A stretch of DNA of 64,000 nt from Paenibacillus sp. FSL M7-0420 (GCF_038002345.1 NZ_JBBOCJ010000001.1:4278001-4342000); one strand, 5' to 3'. Positions 8,726 through 17,400 are shown, counted from the stretch's first letter. Notes: generated by a model not told the origin, from the letters alone. Numbers and translations are program-made.

Positions 8726-9082
8726 CTAATTCTCAGCAGCTTCAGGGGCGTTTTCCCCGCCAGCCTTATCCGGTGAATTCAGCAGCACCAGCCCCCCGAT
8801 AATGATCAGCAGACTTATGCCGGTGAGCAGATTGAACGGATCATTCCAGATCAGGATGCCGATCAGTGCTGTCAGCGCTGTCCCCACGCCAGACCAGATG
8901 GCATAAGCCAGGCTCAGAGGTATGGTGCGAAGACTGATCGATAAGCAGTAAAAAGCCAGGCCCATTCCAAGCACTACTCCGATCGACGGCAGCACACTGC
9001 TGAATCCATCGGAGAGCTTAAGCATAGTCGTACCGAAGATTTCTGAAATAATAGCAATGCTTAACGCTAAGTAACCTCTCAT
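8726..9082 (-). CDS. SMR family efflux transporter subunit (second of pair)
   Basis: The 118-residue protein has four hydrophobic helices and the small multidrug resistance signature: Glu14 in AIISEIFGTTMLK and the LAYAIWSGVGTALTALIG motif. It starts 2 bp after the stop of a related subunit (9085-9408), the arrangement typical of paired SMR pumps such as EbrAB, YkkCD and YvdRS, which work as antiparallel heterodimers exporting cationic drugs by proton exchange. The acidic tail after residue 105 (AGGENAPEAAEN) is longer than in its partner. Expression is probably under the TetR regulator encoded first in the operon. Confidence 0.9.
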   Translation of the reverse strand: MRGYLALSIAIISEIFGTTMLKLSDGFSSVLPSIGVVLGMGLAFYCLSISLRTIPLSLAYAIWSGVGTALTALIGILIWNDPFNLLTGISLLIIIGGLVLLNSPDKAGGENAPEAAEN

Positions 9083-9084
9083 CT

Positions 9085-9408
9085 CTACACCCCCGTTGAC
9101 AGCTTCAGCAGAACCACACCGCCAATGATGAGGATTAAGCCTGCTATTTTTCGCACATTCAGACGTTCCTTATAGACCAGCACGCCAACCAATGCGGTTA
9201 ACGCCGTTCCCACGCCAGACCAGATGGCATAAGCTGTCCCGAGAGGGATTTCTTTCAGCGCCAGTGACAGATTGAAGAACGCCAGGCCCATGCCAGCGAC
9301 CACTGCAATGGAGGGAAGCAGCTTTTTGAAACCGTTCGATGCCTTAAGCATAGAGCTGCCGAAGACCTCACTCACAATGGCTAAGGATAGTAACACATAA
9401 GCATTCAA
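9085..9408 (-). CDS. SMR family efflux transporter subunit (first of pair)
   Basis: The 107-residue protein is a four-helix SMR subunit with Glu14 in AIVSEVFGSSMLK and TAYAIWSGVGTALTALVG. The Glu is the proton- and drug-binding residue of the family. It is encoded between the TetR gene (13 bp upstream) and its paralogue (2 bp downstream), so all three are one operon. The ribosome site is GGAGG before ATG 9408. The two subunits differ in loop charge, as expected for a pair whose members insert in opposite orientations; this would need checking by counting loop Lys and Arg. The ligand is unknown, probably a hydrophobic cation or guanidinium-like compound. Confidence 0.92.
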   Translation of the reverse strand: MNAYVLLSLAIVSEVFGSSMLKASNGFKKLLPSIAVVAGMGLAFFNLSLALKEIPLGTAYAIWSGVGTALTALVGVLVYKERLNVRKIAGLILIIGGVVLLKLSTGV

Positions 9409-9421
9409 TGGGGTTGCCTCC

Positions 9422-9955
9422 TTAATGAATCATTTCATATAATTTCCGGATGACCTTATCACGCATGTCATCGCTGATCTCGCCGATCCCGAATACCTCC
9501 GATAACCACAGGCCGTCTACAGCCAGCCGGACAATGGAGCCAATTACCGGGTCCAGCCCATCATTCTCGATGTTCTCTTGCCAGACGGTGTAATGCTTCC
9601 TTAATTCATCCAGCAATTCACCGTTTGTAAAAAGCGCTGCGTTAAGAGCAACATTCATGTCCTGCCCATCCTGATCAGCTTCCACGGTAGACTGCAAATA
9701 AGCACGGCTCCACTTCCCTTGCTCCCGCGTATCCTGGGCCGCCCTCTTCTGGACATCTGCAACGAAATCATTTGTGATGCCCGAAACCATACTGTAGATT
9801 AATGCGTCTTTACTCGGAAAATGGTGCAGCAGACCGCCCTTGCTCACTCCTGCTTCAGCAGCCACCGCTTCAAGTGTAAGCTTCTCAATTCCGCTATTCC
9901 TAACAATCGTTGAAGCTGCAGCCAGAATCAGACTGCGTTTGGAATTACTGTTCAC
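9422..9955 (-). CDS. TetR family repressor of the SMR pump
   Basis: The 177-residue protein has an N-terminal TetR helix-turn-helix (LTLEAVAAEAGVSKGGLLHHF) and a C-terminal ligand domain of the TetR_C_6 kind. GTG 9955 is chosen because GAGG ends about 9 bases upstream; ATG 9961 and GTG 9964 would overlap that site. It is the first gene of an operon with the two SMR subunits, so it probably represses its own operon and is released by a pump substrate. A perfect inverted repeat lies inside its promoter and is the likely operator. Confidence 0.88.
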   Translation of the reverse strand: MNSNSKRSLILAAASTIVRNSGIEKLTLEAVAAEAGVSKGGLLHHFPSKDALIYSMVSGITNDFVADVQKRAAQDTREQGKWSRAYLQSTVEADQDGQDMNVALNAALFTNGELLDELRKHYTVWQENIENDGLDPVIGSIVRLAVDGLWLSEVFGIGEISDDMRDKVIRKLYEMIH

Positions 9956-9974
9956 AATCATCACCTCGTCATTT

Positions 9975-10004
9975 ACTATACCGTCCAGACGGTTTGTTTG
10001 TCAA
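9975..10004 (-). promoter_or_regulatory. SigA-type promoter of the tetR-SMR operon
   Basis: On the minus strand TTGACA (9999-10004) and TATAGT (9975-9980) are separated by 18 bases. The predicted start of transcription falls at about 9968, only a few bases before the ribosome site, so the leader would be very short. Confidence 0.7.
9980..9993. promoter_or_regulatory. Candidate TetR operator ACCGTC-CA-GACGGT
   Basis: A perfect 6-2-6 inverted repeat lies in the promoter spacer and touches the -10 box, where a bound repressor would block RNA polymerase. It is the only dyad of this quality in the regulator's promoter. Confidence 0.65.
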
Positions 10005-10024
10005 GCAGATGAATTGCAGCACAA

Positions 10025-10048
10025 AGCGCTCATCAGCTGATGAGCGCT
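10025..10048. terminator. 24-bp perfect palindrome, probable terminator stem
   Basis: The half-site AGCGCTCATCAG is followed at once by its exact reverse complement. It lies between the SGNH hydrolase stop and the tetR promoter. As RNA it would form a hairpin on the minus strand followed by TTTGTG, a weak U tract, so termination is plausible but a protein site is not excluded. Confidence 0.5.
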
Positions 10049-10086
10049 CCCGCAACTTATACTGTTCAATGGATATGCCGTTACAG

Positions 10087-11223
10087 TTAAGACCCTGACA
10101 AAAGTCCGCGGATATAGCCGCTTAATTCCCCGGCAGTCTGCTCATGCGCAGGCAGCCCCGGATGGGTCCGCGCGCCCATCGTCTCATTCGTCACATTCGG
10201 CAGCTGGAACACCGACACATTCTTGTCGCCCGTGGATCTCATATATTCATCCACCGCACGGTATATCGTTGGCATCAAAGAGAGGCCCAGCATTCCATAC
10301 ACCCAGAGAAGATGCGCTTCGGGATTATAGCTTCTCAGCTTCGCCAGGAACCTCGTGACTGCGGCCTCGAAGGCGGCCAGATCCTCCTCATGATAGCTTC
10401 CGTCTTCATTCAGCCGCTGCTTATAGATACGTCCGGTGTCCTCATCCAGCCACTCGGGGGAGTTGAACGCGCCGTCATCATTGGTGCCCAGGTTGACTAC
10501 TACCACATCCGGCTGCCAGGCCGCAAAATCATTCATCGCATGCGCCCCAAGCGCTTCATTACGGGAGCCGGTCAGCAGACCGCAGACCTGCTCGTAGATG
10601 TCAGGGATATTGCCTCGCGGATTGTTGTCCCAGCTGGAAAGCACACCCCATCCGCTCTGAGAGATTACCCGGAATTCAGCCTGCACGGCATCGGCAGTGA
10701 TCGCTGTATAGTTATGCACGCCGCTGAACCAGGCGGGAATCCAGTCCTCTTCGCTCTTGGAACCGATGACTCCTTCACCTGAAGTGATACTGTCACCGAT
10801 GAACTCCAGCCGGTACGGCTTTGCTTCAACAGGCAGGAAGCTGCCGTCTGTGCGGACCGCATGGTACTGAAGATAAGAGCCGGGATCGCCGCTCATCGCC
10901 TGGACCTCTTTTACAATCCGGATATTCTTTACCAGCTCAGGGTTCATTCCTCTGAATACGCAGATCCAGTGCCTTCCGGCATTCACCATCTGTCTGCTGA
11001 CGGGAACGGAGTTGATCAGCACACTGATCCAGGACTCGTGATGATCGTAACCGGATTCTACTTCAAGCCACAGCTCGGCGGCCCGGAGGTTCACCTCTAT
11101 CGCACTGCCCGTCCAGAATAACGTCAGGGGGTTAAGCGCTCCGGTCGTTCTGCCATGAATCTTCAGATGCTTGATCTCTGTCAAAGGCTGTACCTGTAAC
11201 TGCAAATGGGAATAGCTGCTCAT
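10087..11223 (-). CDS. SGNH/GDSL hydrolase, carbohydrate esterase-like
   Basis: The 378-residue protein has an N-terminal beta-sandwich of about 125 residues and a C-terminal SGNH hydrolase. The hydrolase blocks are visible: GDSIT (nucleophile Ser), Gly in SGWGVLSS, GTNDDG with the Asn, and a C-terminal THPGLPAHEQ with the catalytic Asp/His region. This two-domain layout matches family 2 carbohydrate esterases, which remove acetyl groups from polysaccharides. No signal peptide is seen, so it probably acts on imported or intracellular oligosaccharides. ATG 11223 has AGGAGGG 7 bases upstream. Its start overlaps the stop of the small gene before it by 4 bp. Confidence 0.85.
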   Translation of the reverse strand: MSSYSHLQLQVQPLTEIKHLKIHGRTTGALNPLTLFWTGSAIEVNLRAAELWLEVESGYDHHESWISVLINSVPVSRQMVNAGRHWICVFRGMNPELVKNIRIVKEVQAMSGDPGSYLQYHAVRTDGSFLPVEAKPYRLEFIGDSITSGEGVIGSKSEEDWIPAWFSGVHNYTAITADAVQAEFRVISQSGWGVLSSWDNNPRGNIPDIYEQVCGLLTGSRNEALGAHAMNDFAAWQPDVVVVNLGTNDDGAFNSPEWLDEDTGRIYKQRLNEDGSYHEEDLAAFEAAVTRFLAKLRSYNPEAHLLWVYGMLGLSLMPTIYRAVDEYMRSTGDKNVSVFQLPNVTNETMGARTHPGLPAHEQTAGELSGYIRGLLSGS

Positions 11224-11474
11224 TCTAATCCCTCCTGTTTGGCGGCAATCGAGAAGCTGCGGACCTTCATCCACTTCCCGCCCACCCATTCGTCGACGGT
11301 GCCCTTCCGCGTTCTAACACAGAACTTATGCGAGGTCCCGCGGTCAAAGCCCGTTGCTTCATATAACAGGTCTTCTCCCTGCTGTCCCTTGAAATACACC
11401 TGCTTCAGGCCGAGTCTGTTCAATAATTCCTGCTTCACACTGTCTGTATATTGGCGCGAGAATTCTTTTGTCAT
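11220..11474 (-). CDS. Small protein translationally coupled to the esterase
   Basis: The 84-residue protein is basic and soluble, with an N-terminal helix (QYTDSVKQELLNRLG) and a beta-rich C-terminal half (KFCVRTRKGTVDEWVGGKW). I do not recognise it. ATG 11474 is preferred because GGAGG lies 7 bases upstream; the longer frame to 11573 has no site. Its TGA overlaps the ATG of the SGNH hydrolase, so the two are made together, which suggests a shared role. Confidence 0.7.
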   Translation of the reverse strand: MTKEFSRQYTDSVKQELLNRLGLKQVYFKGQQGEDLLYEATGFDRGTSHKFCVRTRKGTVDEWVGGKWMKVRSFSIAAKQEGLE

Positions 11475-11590
11475 GGTTGTTCCTCCTGCTTCGTTTATCA
11501 ACGGTTCAACTTCCCGGATGCTTCTTAGAGAATAACGTATATGCGGCGAATTTTCACCTTTATTTTTCACCAAACCGCCCTTAAATCCGG

Positions 11591-11620
11591 TTGATTTTGA
11601 ACTCGGCCCTGTAATAGAAT
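11591..11620 (+). promoter_or_regulatory. Possible SigA promoter of the lipoteichoic acid synthase gene
   Basis: TTGATT (11591-11596) and TAGAAT (11615-11620) are 18 bases apart, about 35 bp before the start codon. Confidence 0.4.
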
Positions 11621-11654
11621 TAATGGATTATATAGAAAAGGATGCGCATACGCA

Positions 11655-13535
11655 ATGCCTTACAAGGAATCACGTCCGCTTCGAAAAAGGTCGATTCTGT
11701 TCTTCTCGCTGATCATGCTGGTGAAGAGTTATTTCGCCTGGTATTACTTATTCGAGGACGGTCCAACCTGGACCACCTGGCTGAAGGAAATCCCGTTCGT
11801 GCTGCTGCTGTTCTGCCTCATTGAATGGTTCGCCACGAAGCACAAGGTCGCGATCTATCTGTTCGTCAATCTGCTCATTACCGTCCTGTTCTTCTCTCTC
11901 ATCGTCTATCATAATCATTTTGGAATGATTGCTACGTCCCAAGTCTTCGGTCAGGTCAAGCAGGTAGGCGCCGTCAAAAAAAGTATATTCGCTGTCGTGC
12001 ATCCGCAATATATGCTTATCTTCGTAGACATCATTATCATCAGCCTGATCATGCTCAGACGGAAGAAAGCGCTGGCCTGGAAGCATTCCATGTCCCGCCC
12101 CAGCAACCGCAAGGCGGTAGCTATCCTGTTCTGTATCTCGCTTACGCTGTGCATGATGAATATCTTCCCCAATAAAGCCAGTATGAACGAGAATGTCAAG
12201 GCAGAGCAGATGGGCATTCTCAATTATGAAGCTTACGCCCTGCTGCGTGAACCCGCAGAGGAGCCTATGGACCCTGCGCAAATCTCTCAGGCTGGTATCG
12301 ATAGGACAAAGGGCATTCAGCAGAAGGCTGATCCAGTCCTGTTCGGAGCTGCCAAGGGCAAGAATCTGATCATCCTGCAGATGGAGTCGCTCCAGAACTT
12401 CCTGATCAACCTGTCGGTGGACGGAACCGAAATCACGCCGAACCTGAATAAGCTGGCTGGCGGGAGCTACTATTTCCCCCGGTTCTTTCAGCAGGTAGGC
12501 CAGGGCAATACCTCGGATGCCGAATTCATCGTCAACACTTCTTTTTATGTGCCGCCGGACGGTCCAGCCACAGATAAGTATGCTCCGAAGGAGCTGCCGA
12601 GTCTGCCGAAGCTGCTGGAGGCACAGGGGTATGATACCGCGACTTTTCATACCAATAATGTAGAGTTCTGGAACCGCGGGGAGCTGTATAAGGCGCTGGG
12701 CTTCAATCAATATTATGACAAAACCTACTTCGGTGAAGAGGATGCCGTCTTCTACGGCTCCTCGGATGAAGTTCTGTACCGAAAGACCTCTGCGGAGCTT
12801 GCGCGGATGGATCAGCGTGAACAGCCCTTCTATGCCCATGTCATCTCGATGTCGTCACATAATCCGTTCTCGATCCCGGAGAGCAAATACAAGATGACCT
12901 TGCCGGAACGGTATGAGGGGACACTGGTCGGCGACTATATCCGGGCGGAGAATTATGCCGATTATGCCCTTGGCCAGTTCATAGAAGAGCTTAAGGGCAG
13001 CGGGGTATGGGACAATAGTGTAATCGTACTCTACGGCGATCACCGGGGACTGCCGATTTTCTCACTGAAGGAAGAGGATAAAGTCCTGCTGCAGGAAATC
13101 CTGGAGCATGAGTATAATGAGCGTGACCTGATTAATATACCGCTGATCATCTCAGCCACCGGCGTTACGGCACCGGCACTGAAGGAGCAATTAGGCGGCC
13201 AGGTGGACATTCTGCCGACCGTTGCCAATCTGCTTGGTGTCCCGCTGGACTATCATATCCACTTCGGACAGGATCTGCTCAACCAGACAGCGTATAACCT
13301 GCTGCCGCAGCGCTATTACCTGCCTACGGGTTCATTCGTTAATAATGAAGAGCTGTTCCTGTCAGGCAGCGGGTTCGAGGACGGCCAGCATTATACGTTA
13401 TCCGGTGACGGGACGGATCTGCTTCAATCGACAGAGGATGAATTCACCCGGGCGCTGGAGCTGCTGCGCATGTCCGACAGTTATGTTACTCAGCTGCCTG
13501 ACCGGGTAGTTGAAGGTCCGCCGGAGGGCGAATAA
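11655..13535 (+). CDS. LtaS-family lipoteichoic acid synthase (sulfatase fold)
   Basis: The 626-residue protein has about five N-terminal membrane helices (residues 12-150) and an extracellular sulfatase-type domain from about residue 235. The metal-binding Glu244 (LQMESLQ), the nucleophile Thr286 (GNTSDAEF) and the GDHRG metal ligands near residue 460 correspond to E255, T300 and D475/H476 of S. aureus LtaS. It should transfer glycerol phosphate from phosphatidylglycerol to build lipoteichoic acid on the membrane surface. Paenibacilli carry several paralogues, and it could instead be a primase or stress version. The ribosome site (AAAGGA) is a little far from ATG. A strong terminator follows. 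Confidence 0.9.
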   Translation: MPYKESRPLRKRSILFFSLIMLVKSYFAWYYLFEDGPTWTTWLKEIPFVLLLFCLIEWFATKHKVAIYLFVNLLITVLFFSLIVYHNHFGMIATSQVFGQVKQVGAVKKSIFAVVHPQYMLIFVDIIIISLIMLRRKKALAWKHSMSRPSNRKAVAILFCISLTLCMMNIFPNKASMNENVKAEQMGILNYEAYALLREPAEEPMDPAQISQAGIDRTKGIQQKADPVLFGAAKGKNLIILQMESLQNFLINLSVDGTEITPNLNKLAGGSYYFPRFFQQVGQGNTSDAEFIVNTSFYVPPDGPATDKYAPKELPSLPKLLEAQGYDTATFHTNNVEFWNRGELYKALGFNQYYDKTYFGEEDAVFYGSSDEVLYRKTSAELARMDQREQPFYAHVISMSSHNPFSIPESKYKMTLPERYEGTLVGDYIRAENYADYALGQFIEELKGSGVWDNSVIVLYGDHRGLPIFSLKEEDKVLLQEILEHEYNERDLINIPLIISATGVTAPALKEQLGGQVDILPTVANLLGVPLDYHIHFGQDLLNQTAYNLLPQRYYLPTGSFVNNEELFLSGSGFEDGQHYTLSGDGTDLLQSTEDEFTRALELLRMSDSYVTQLPDRVVEGPPEGE

Positions 13536-13565
13536 GAACTGAATAGGCACCATCCTTCACACAGC

Positions 13566-13607
13566 AAAGCCCGGTTCGGAGTCCTGTCTCTGAACCGGGC
13601 TTCTTTA
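13566..13607 (+). terminator. Rho-independent terminator after the ltaS-like gene
   Basis: AAGCCCGGTTC and GAACCGGGCTT form an 11-bp stem followed by TTCTTTAT. It may also stop transcription from the converging hydrolase gene, though the opposite side has fewer T residues. Confidence 0.85.
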
Positions 13608-13621
13608 TATGCTTGGTAGGG

Positions 13622-14497
13622 TTAGCGCTGCTTGTCCAGAAAATCCCGCACAGCCTGACCCGCCTGAAGCGGAAGCTGCATCCAGACATACGCATGAAGC
13701 GAATCCGGGATCAGCGCAATTTCATAGCTGTCCAGCAGCTCTGCGAAGGCATTCAGACTGCTGCGGACCCGTTCATCGTTCCATTCCGCTTCGCTGGGCA
13801 GGAACAGGACCGGACATTGTATTGTCTGATAATAGTGTTCAAAGGACAGCTCCCAATACTTCTCTATGTATTCGATTCTGACACGGTTCGGACAACAATA
13901 GGTATACTTGCCGTCTGGATGCTGCTCCAGGCTATGCGTATAGAACGCACAGAAATATTCATTCCACAGGCCCTCCGCTGTCAGCTCATCCTTCTGCCCG
14001 GCTACATACAATTCAAGGCTGTCATAGCACGGTTCCTTCCATTCCTCCAGTTCTGCCCGGAGCTGCGCTTTCTTCTGATTCATCTCTTCCGCCGTACCGT
14101 TAAATATACCGTATTCTCCAAATTCGTTATTCAGCGCACCTTCACACACCAGGGATGCTACAAGCTCCGGATGAGCTGCTGCCAGACTGACCGCTACCTG
14201 CGCTCCCATGGAGCTTCCTACTACGTGGCACTTCTCCACCTGCAAATGCCTCAGTAACTGATACATATCCTCTGCCATCTCGTCAATATGATAGCCAGTC
14301 TCCGGCTTGTCCGAACGGCCATGCCCCCGGAGATCCGGTGCAAGGATGCTGTAGTCCTGCTCCAGTTGCGGGAGAACTCCATCCCACATATGCAGGTTCC
14401 CGCCGCTGAAATGAAGCAACAGGACGACAGGCTTGTCATTTAAAGAAAACTTGGCGTTTATGCTTAAATTCTTCAAAGGAATACGTTCCTCAATCAT
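13622..14497 (-). CDS. Alpha/beta hydrolase
   Basis: The 291-residue protein shows the alpha/beta hydrolase plan: oxyanion loop VVLLLHFSGGN, DLRGHGRSD, the nucleophile elbow GSSMGA with Ser96, and the catalytic His in PDSLHAYVW. It lacks a signal peptide and should be a cytosolic esterase or related enzyme. ATG 14497 is chosen because GGAGGAGG lies 8 bases upstream; two earlier in-frame ATGs overlap that site. The substrate is not predictable. In the oxyanion loop the usual HG is HF, which is uncommon. It is transcribed alone, convergent with the ltaS-like gene. Confidence 0.85.
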   Translation of the reverse strand: MIEERIPLKNLSINAKFSLNDKPVVLLLHFSGGNLHMWDGVLPQLEQDYSILAPDLRGHGRSDKPETGYHIDEMAEDMYQLLRHLQVEKCHVVGSSMGAQVAVSLAAAHPELVASLVCEGALNNEFGEYGIFNGTAEEMNQKKAQLRAELEEWKEPCYDSLELYVAGQKDELTAEGLWNEYFCAFYTHSLEQHPDGKYTYCCPNRVRIEYIEKYWELSFEHYYQTIQCPVLFLPSEAEWNDERVRSSLNAFAELLDSYEIALIPDSLHAYVWMQLPLQAGQAVRDFLDKQR

Positions 14498-14667
14498 TTC
14501 CATTTCCTCCTCCATTCCCGCAATCCCTTGCGTTTGCTTTACCTTATATGTATTTGGCAGACAATGGATTAATTATATACGCGGTCCTTCTATGCTGTCA
14601 CCAGACGAATAGGCACCAATCCCGCCTTCTGATCATACACAGATAGAAAAGAAGGGCGGGATGCGGA

Positions 14668-15465
14668 ATGAATAACAGGACAGATGAAGAAGAGTGGGCG
14701 ATCTTCCTGGCGGCTGTCTGCGGACAGACCTATACTCAATTTGCCAATGCAGAGGGTGCATTCGTGGTGCCGGCGGACTTCTCGGCCGTGCACAGCTTTC
14801 AGGCGAAATCGATGGGAAATGTCCGGGAGCTGTTCGGCTTCATTCTGGAATCCCCGCAGGAGATCATTGTGGCCTGGCGTGGCAGCATCTCCACAAATGA
14901 TTGGCTCTCCAACATGAATGCCGCGCAAAAACCGTTCCAATACATTAAAGAGCCCTGCCTGACCCATCGGGGGTTCACCGATATCTATGCATCCGCTCGG
15001 GAGGCCATTCTCTCCGTGCTTGGCACTCTGTCCCCGGAGAAGACGCTATTTGTAACGGGCCATAGCCTTGGCGGGGCACTGGCCACTCTGTGTGCGCTGG
15101 ATGTTGCTGCCAATTCTGCCTTCACCGCCCCGCGGCTGTATACCTACGGGTCTCCGCGTGTCGGGGACCCGGATTTTGCCAAGGCCTTCAGCCGTTACGT
15201 GCGCAGCAGCTACCGCTATGCCAATCTTTTTGACGTCACGACGTATGTTCCGCCAACCGTCTACAAGCTGCCCAAGCAGAAGACCAAATACTATTACACT
15301 CATGTTCAGACCCTTAAATCCCTCTCCTTCCAGAATGGCAGCCCTGAGCTGAACCATGTCATCCGTAGTTATTTCGCTGTGCTGAGGAAAACCCGGCCAG
15401 ACTTCACCACTGCTCTGTGCGCTGCGAACCCCGGGTTCTGTCCGGTCCCGGAGCTGGTCACCTGA
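14668..15465 (+). CDS. Class 3 lipase family protein
   Basis: The 265-residue protein has the class 3 lipase elbow GHSLGGALA with Ser133, the strand EIIVAWRGS and YGSPRVGDPDFA, where the Asp of the triad lies nearby in LFDVTTYVPP, and a C-terminal His in YTHVQ or LNHVIRS. The family hydrolyses acylglycerols or other esters. There is no export signal, so it is probably intracellular, as for several bacterial class 3 enzymes. GGGCGGG lies close upstream of ATG. It is divergent from the alpha/beta hydrolase and convergent with the GH2 gene. Confidence 0.87.
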   Translation: MNNRTDEEEWAIFLAAVCGQTYTQFANAEGAFVVPADFSAVHSFQAKSMGNVRELFGFILESPQEIIVAWRGSISTNDWLSNMNAAQKPFQYIKEPCLTHRGFTDIYASAREAILSVLGTLSPEKTLFVTGHSLGGALATLCALDVAANSAFTAPRLYTYGSPRVGDPDFAKAFSRYVRSSYRYANLFDVTTYVPPTVYKLPKQKTKYYYTHVQTLKSLSFQNGSPELNHVIRSYFAVLRKTRPDFTTALCAANPGFCPVPELVT

Positions 15466-15489
15466 TCTCCGCTCTGAGGATAGACCTTT

Positions 15490-17247
15490 CTACCGGTTGA
15501 TCTTACGAATCTCGTCCAGCGGAATCTTCGGGGTCCGGTCCGCATTCAGCAGTCCGTTCACTTCCTGCTGCACATCCGTAACCTGAGTGTAGCAGTATCC
15601 GCAGATGTACGGGGTGTCCTTGATCGCCTGCGTGATGCTGCGGAACCGTTCAATGAAGGCTTCCGTGCTGCTGACCTGCTCCCCATAGCCCCACCCTTCG
15701 CCGGTGTCGAAGGCAATGCCGCCGAATTCACTGACTATGACAGGCTGACCCCGGTACTCGTAGCCCTGGGCCATCGCGAATTTCCAGTTATTGAACGAGG
15801 AGCTGCCGCCAAGCACGCTGCCGGAATCTGCATAACGCTCTAGCAAGACCGCTCCACTCTCCTCATAATCATGCAGGGTAATAATGTCGCTGACCGTATG
15901 CTCCCAGCCGTCATTCACAATAACCGGACGGTTCGGGTCGATGGCCTTGGTCAGATGATAGATGCCTTCCGTGAATTTCTGCTGCCGCTTGTTCGTGTAG
16001 ATCTGCGGGATGCCCCAGGATTCGTTGAAAGGCACCCACGTAATGACCGAAGGATGGTTATATTGCTGCCGGACAATCTCGGTCCATTCGTTCGTGAACT
16101 GCTCCACTGCCTCATCATTGAACTCATAGGTGGCCGCCATCTCCGACCAGACCAGCAGCCCCTTCACATCACACCAGTACAGGAAGCGCGCATCTTCAAT
16201 CTTCATATGCTTGCGGACACCGTTGTAGCCCATCGCGAGAATCGCGTCAATATCGGCAATCAGCGCCTCCTCCGAAGGCGGGGTCAGGTGGCTGTCCGGC
16301 CAATAGCCCTGATCCAGAATCAGCTTCTGATACACCGGCGTGTTGTTGAGCAGCACCTTGCCTTGTTCGATGGAGATTTTGCGGAGTCCGAAGTAGGAAT
16401 AGACCTGGTCGATCACCTTGTCCCCCTCGTACAGAAGGAACTCTACCTCATACAGCACCGGCGAAGCGGGCGACCACGACTGGAGCTTCCACGGGCCATT
16501 CGCTTCATGGGTCAGCTCTACATCCAGCTGCTGCCAAGACCGGTCGATATGCAGCGAGACCTGCTTGAAGGTCTTCTCCTGCGTGCTGATCCGGGTCTCC
16601 AGGCGGAGATTCGGGGCTGCCACCTGGGCCTCGTATTCGAAGCGGACCGAGCGGTTATCGAGATCCGGGGTGATTTTGACAGACTTGAGATACGAAGGGG
16701 ATACATACTCCAGCCACACACTTTGCCAGATTCCCGTCGTCTGCACGTAGAAGCACTCGAAATTGTCATCCACCCAGCGCTGCTTGCCCCGGGGCTGTGT
16801 GCAGCTCTGGCTGTCCTCTGCCTTGACGGTCAGACGGTTCACCGCTCCGGCACCCGTGTTCAGATAATCGGTAATATCCAGCGAGAACGCCGCATACCCG
16901 CCGCGGTGCCCCCCGGCATAGCTGCCGTTCACCCACACCTTCGCCACGTGGTCTACCGCCTGGAAGTTCAGCAGGACCCGCTTGTTGCCCATGCCCTCTT
17001 GCAGCTGCAATTCCCGCTCATACCATACATACGGATGGAACACGGTCTCACCGATTCCGCTGGCCTCCGTCTCATACGTGAATGGAACCTGAATCTTCAG
17101 ATCACCCTTCAGCGCCTCGTACCACTTCTTCCGTTCACCGGCGTTGTCATCGTCATACCGGAAATCCCATTCCCCGTTCAAGCTCTGCCAGGCATCACGG
17201 ACGAACTGCGGCCGCGGATAATCCTTGATATAGTGCCGGGTTGTCAT
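15490..17247 (-). CDS. Glycoside hydrolase family 2 (beta-galactosidase/glucuronidase-like)
   Basis: The 585-residue protein has the three-domain GH2 core: a jelly-roll sugar-binding domain (residues 10-175), an Ig-like domain (175-270) and a TIM barrel. The acid/base Glu is in WVPFNESWG and the nucleophile Glu in PVIVSEFGG. It lacks a signal peptide, so it should cleave beta-linked sugars taken up by transporters. Specificity (galactoside, glucuronide or mannoside) cannot be set from these motifs. ATG 17247 is preferred, 13 bases after AAGGAG. The upstream region is AT-rich and contains a perfect dyad, likely the operator, and a sugar-type regulator is encoded next on the same strand. Confidence 0.87.
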   Translation of the reverse strand: MTTRHYIKDYPRPQFVRDAWQSLNGEWDFRYDDDNAGERKKWYEALKGDLKIQVPFTYETEASGIGETVFHPYVWYERELQLQEGMGNKRVLLNFQAVDHVAKVWVNGSYAGGHRGGYAAFSLDITDYLNTGAGAVNRLTVKAEDSQSCTQPRGKQRWVDDNFECFYVQTTGIWQSVWLEYVSPSYLKSVKITPDLDNRSVRFEYEAQVAAPNLRLETRISTQEKTFKQVSLHIDRSWQQLDVELTHEANGPWKLQSWSPASPVLYEVEFLLYEGDKVIDQVYSYFGLRKISIEQGKVLLNNTPVYQKLILDQGYWPDSHLTPPSEEALIADIDAILAMGYNGVRKHMKIEDARFLYWCDVKGLLVWSEMAATYEFNDEAVEQFTNEWTEIVRQQYNHPSVITWVPFNESWGIPQIYTNKRQQKFTEGIYHLTKAIDPNRPVIVNDGWEHTVSDIITLHDYEESGAVLLERYADSGSVLGGSSSFNNWKFAMAQGYEYRGQPVIVSEFGGIAFDTGEGWGYGEQVSSTEAFIERFRSITQAIKDTPYICGYCYTQVTDVQQEVNGLLNADRTPKIPLDEIRKINR

Positions 17248-17284
17248 GGTAATACGCACGCTCCTTATGAACAATAATTTTGTT

Positions 17285-17307
17285 TTAATACAATAAATAT
17301 GTATTAA
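17285..17307. promoter_or_regulatory. Candidate operator TTAATACA-N7-TGTATTAA before the GH2 gene
   Basis: A perfect 8-7-8 inverted repeat sits about 40 bp upstream of the GH2 start in an AT-rich promoter region. The ArsR-like regulator encoded next is the natural candidate to bind it. Confidence 0.55.
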
Positions 17308-17342
17308 TTATTACAGAATCCGCTGAGATGTCAATGGCGACG

Positions 17343-17378
17343 CAAAAAAAGAACCGAAGCCAAAGCTCCAGGTTCTTC
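17343..17378 (-). terminator. Terminator after the ArsR-like regulator gene
   Basis: On the minus strand AAGAACC and GGTTCTT enclose a loop with a short inner AGC/GCT stem, followed by seven T residues. Confidence 0.75.
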
Positions 17379-17400
17379 GCTAATCCCTATGTTATTCATC

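Noticed and set aside
15871..17277. 468-codon plus-strand frame opposite the GH2 gene
   Set aside because: It mirrors the codon structure of the GH2 gene, which has clear catalytic motifs; no start signal is present.
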